Below the pieces are notes generated by a model. It did not search any database and was not told the DNA's origin. It was given only the letters and a program-made list of their open reading frames with translations. DNA of 6,932 nt from Bacteroidia bacterium (GTDB lineage: Bacteria > Bacteroidota > Bacteroidia > AKYH767-A > OLB10), in the NCBI GenBank assembly GCA_025450095.1, contig JANWID010000213.1:1-6932 (forward strand), in the 5' to 3' direction. Of the stretch, positions 5,932 to 6,932 are shown piece after piece; the first letter of the stretch is position 1; each line of letters starts with the position of its first letter. The translations under genes and the position numbers were made by a program.

Positions 5932-6932
5932 ATGTTCAGGGAAGTGGTACGGAAATTCATGAAACTCGTTTTGCCTTTATTTTTTGGGGTATTAACGATT
6001 TTTCAATGTTTTATTGTTGCGGGGAAAAACAGGATTCGTTCTTCAGCTTCATTTCCGATTAGTTTCCAGGTAAGTGATTACAACGGATTTGGAGTTTCCT
6101 GCAACGGAGCTTCTGATGGTTCGGTTGATATGTCTGTTAACGGAGGAATCGCACCATATAACATTCTTTGGTCTTCCGGCGATATTACAGAAGATATCTC
6201 AGGCATCACAGCAGGAACATATGTGGTAACCGTTATTGATGCAGTTCAGGATACTACGATTGATTCCGTTGAGGTTACTGAGCCGGCTGCAATAGATGTG
6301 ACATTTAGCGCAGTTTCCAATGTGACTTGTAACGGACTCGCAGATGGTTCCATCGACCTGACGTCAACAGGAGGAACCGGAACTTTAGATTTTCTTTGGT
6401 CAGGTGGGGAAACGCTGGAAGATATTTCCGGATTGAACCCGGGTACTTATACAGTATCCGTTACCGACGATAATAGTTGTTTAGTCAGTGCGGATACTGT
6501 AATTACAGAACCGTCTGCAATTGATGTGACTTTTGCTGCAGTTTCAAATATAACCTGCAATGGATTGGATGATGGTTCCATCGACCTTACGTCAACAGGA
6601 GGAACCGGAACTTTAAATTTTCTTTGGTCAGGTGGTGAAACACTGGAAGATATTTCCGGATTGAGCCCGGGTACTTATACAGTATCCGTTACCGATGATA
6701 ATAGTTGTTTAGTCAGTGCTGATACTGTAATAACAGAACCGTCAGCAATAGATGTAACATTTGCAGCAGTTTCCAATGTAACCTGCAATGGATTGGATGA
6801 TGGTTCCATCGACCTGACGTCGACAGGCGGAACCGGAACTTTAGATTTTCTTTGGTCGGGTGGTGAAACGCTGGAAGATATTTCCGGATTGAGCCCGGGT
6901 ACTTATACAGTTTCTGTTACCGATGATAATAG
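5932..6932 (+). CDS. Secreted SprB-repeat protein, likely cell-surface adhesin (3' end beyond window)
   Basis: An open frame of 333 codons that runs off the right edge. An N-terminal signal peptide is visible: a basic start (FREVVRKFMK), a hydrophobic core at residues 12-30 (LVLPLFFGVLTIFQCFIVA), then GKNRIR. Cleavage after A30 or near A39 is likely; C26 does not fit a lipobox. From residue 43 it consists of SprB-like repeats at 43-120, 121-196, 197-272 and 273 to the edge. Each has the family pattern: CNG, DGS, GG, WSxG, a GTYxV strand and a TEP ending. In Flavobacterium, SprB is a very large adhesin exported by the type IX secretion system and moved along the surface during gliding; proteins of this repeat family also occur in non-gliders. 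A function in adhesion is inferred from the repeats; the C-terminus, where a type IX sorting domain would be, is not visible. The start could instead be the in-frame ATG at 5959 (M10), which gives a more compact signal peptide. TAA at 5911-5913 closes the frame upstream. No gene symbol is justified. Confidence 0.85.
   Translation, partial: MFREVVRKFMKLVLPLFFGVLTIFQCFIVAGKNRIRSSASFPISFQVSDYNGFGVSCNGASDGSVDMSVNGGIAPYNILWSSGDITEDISGITAGTYVVTVIDAVQDTTIDSVEVTEPAAIDVTFSAVSNVTCNGLADGSIDLTSTGGTGTLDFLWSGGETLEDISGLNPGTYTVSVTDDNSCLVSADTVITEPSAIDVTFAAVSNITCNGLDDGSIDLTSTGGTGTLNFLWSGGETLEDISGLSPGTYTVSVTDDNSCLVSADTVITEPSAIDVTFAAVSNVTCNGLDDGSIDLTSTGGTGTLDFLWSGGETLEDISGLSPGTYTVSVTDDN
6058..6291 (+). repeat. 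Divergent first SprB-like repeat (78 residues)
   Basis: Residues 43-120 of the secreted protein align with the later repeats: VSCNG with VTCNG, DGSVDM with DGSIDL, LWSSGDITEDISG with LWSGGETLEDISG, AGTYVVTV with PGTYTVSV, and VTEPAA with ITEPSA. The unit is 234 bp rather than 228 and far more diverged. It keeps the first Cys (VSCNG), but where later copies have DDNSCLVS it reads DAVQDTTI and so lacks the second. Confidence 0.85.
6292..6932 (+). repeat. Tandem 228-bp repeats encoding near-identical SprB-like units
   Basis: Units begin at 6292, 6520 and 6748, exactly 228 bp (76 codons) apart; the third is cut by the window edge after 185 bp. By hand count, unit 1 and unit 2 differ at 24 of 228 bases and at 5 of 76 residues. 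Unit 2 and the visible part of unit 3 differ at 14 of 185 bases and 2 residues. Each complete unit has two cysteines (TCNG and NSCLVS), one Trp (LWSGG) and no Lys, Arg or His. The exact codon-multiple period keeps the frame open and points to expansion by tandem duplication. Confidence 0.95.

Noticed and set aside
5880..6062. 60-codon + strand frame overlapping the start of the repeat gene
   Set aside because: It overlaps the signal-peptide region of the repeat protein in another frame and has no recognisable features. The repeat-gene frame stays open to the window edge and has clear family motifs.
6058..6932. Regular direct repeats as a possible CRISPR array or non-coding satellite
   Set aside because: Units are 228 bp with no spacer structure, the period is an exact multiple of three, differences are mostly synonymous, and the translation matches SprB-type repeats.

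Overview
The window holds the 3' part of a respiratory complex I (NADH:quinone oxidoreductase, nuo/NDH-1) operon, followed by the start of an unrelated surface-protein gene. All genes are on the + strand. The organism is most likely a member of the Bacteroidota. Three things point that way: most starts lack a Shine-Dalgarno sequence; a TAnnTTTG-type -7 promoter element lies upstream of the last gene; and that gene encodes SprB-type repeats, which are typical of long secreted adhesins in gliding and environmental Bacteroidota. Genus cannot be decided from this window.

Layout: bases 1-86 hold the presumed tail of the preceding gene (probably nuoI) and a short spacer. Then come nuoJ (87-584), nuoK (586-909), nuoL (938-2836), nuoM (2843-4300) and nuoN (4368-5738) in the canonical order. 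Gaps are 1, 28, 6 and 67 bp. Together they encode most of the membrane arm. NuoL, NuoM and NuoN are the three antiporter-like proton-pumping subunits, and NuoJ and NuoK link them to the quinone-reducing part. Every key charged residue I looked for is present, so the pump looks functional. NuoH and the peripheral-arm subunits must be encoded upstream.

A 193-bp intergenic region (5739-5931) follows. It contains a long inverted repeat that could terminate the nuo transcript, then a candidate Bacteroidota promoter. From 5932 to the right edge runs an open, incomplete gene for a secreted protein. It has a signal peptide, one divergent SprB-like repeat of 78 residues, then 76-residue repeats that are nearly identical (two complete, a third cut by the window edge). 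From residue 43 to the edge (291 residues) the protein has no Lys, Arg or His, while each repeat carries 11 acidic residues.

I found no RNA genes, insertion sequences, CRISPR arrays or defence systems. The nuo part is ordinary. The noteworthy part is the repeat protein: its strongly acidic composition, the uneven divergence of its repeats, and its first repeat, which lacks one of the paired cysteines.
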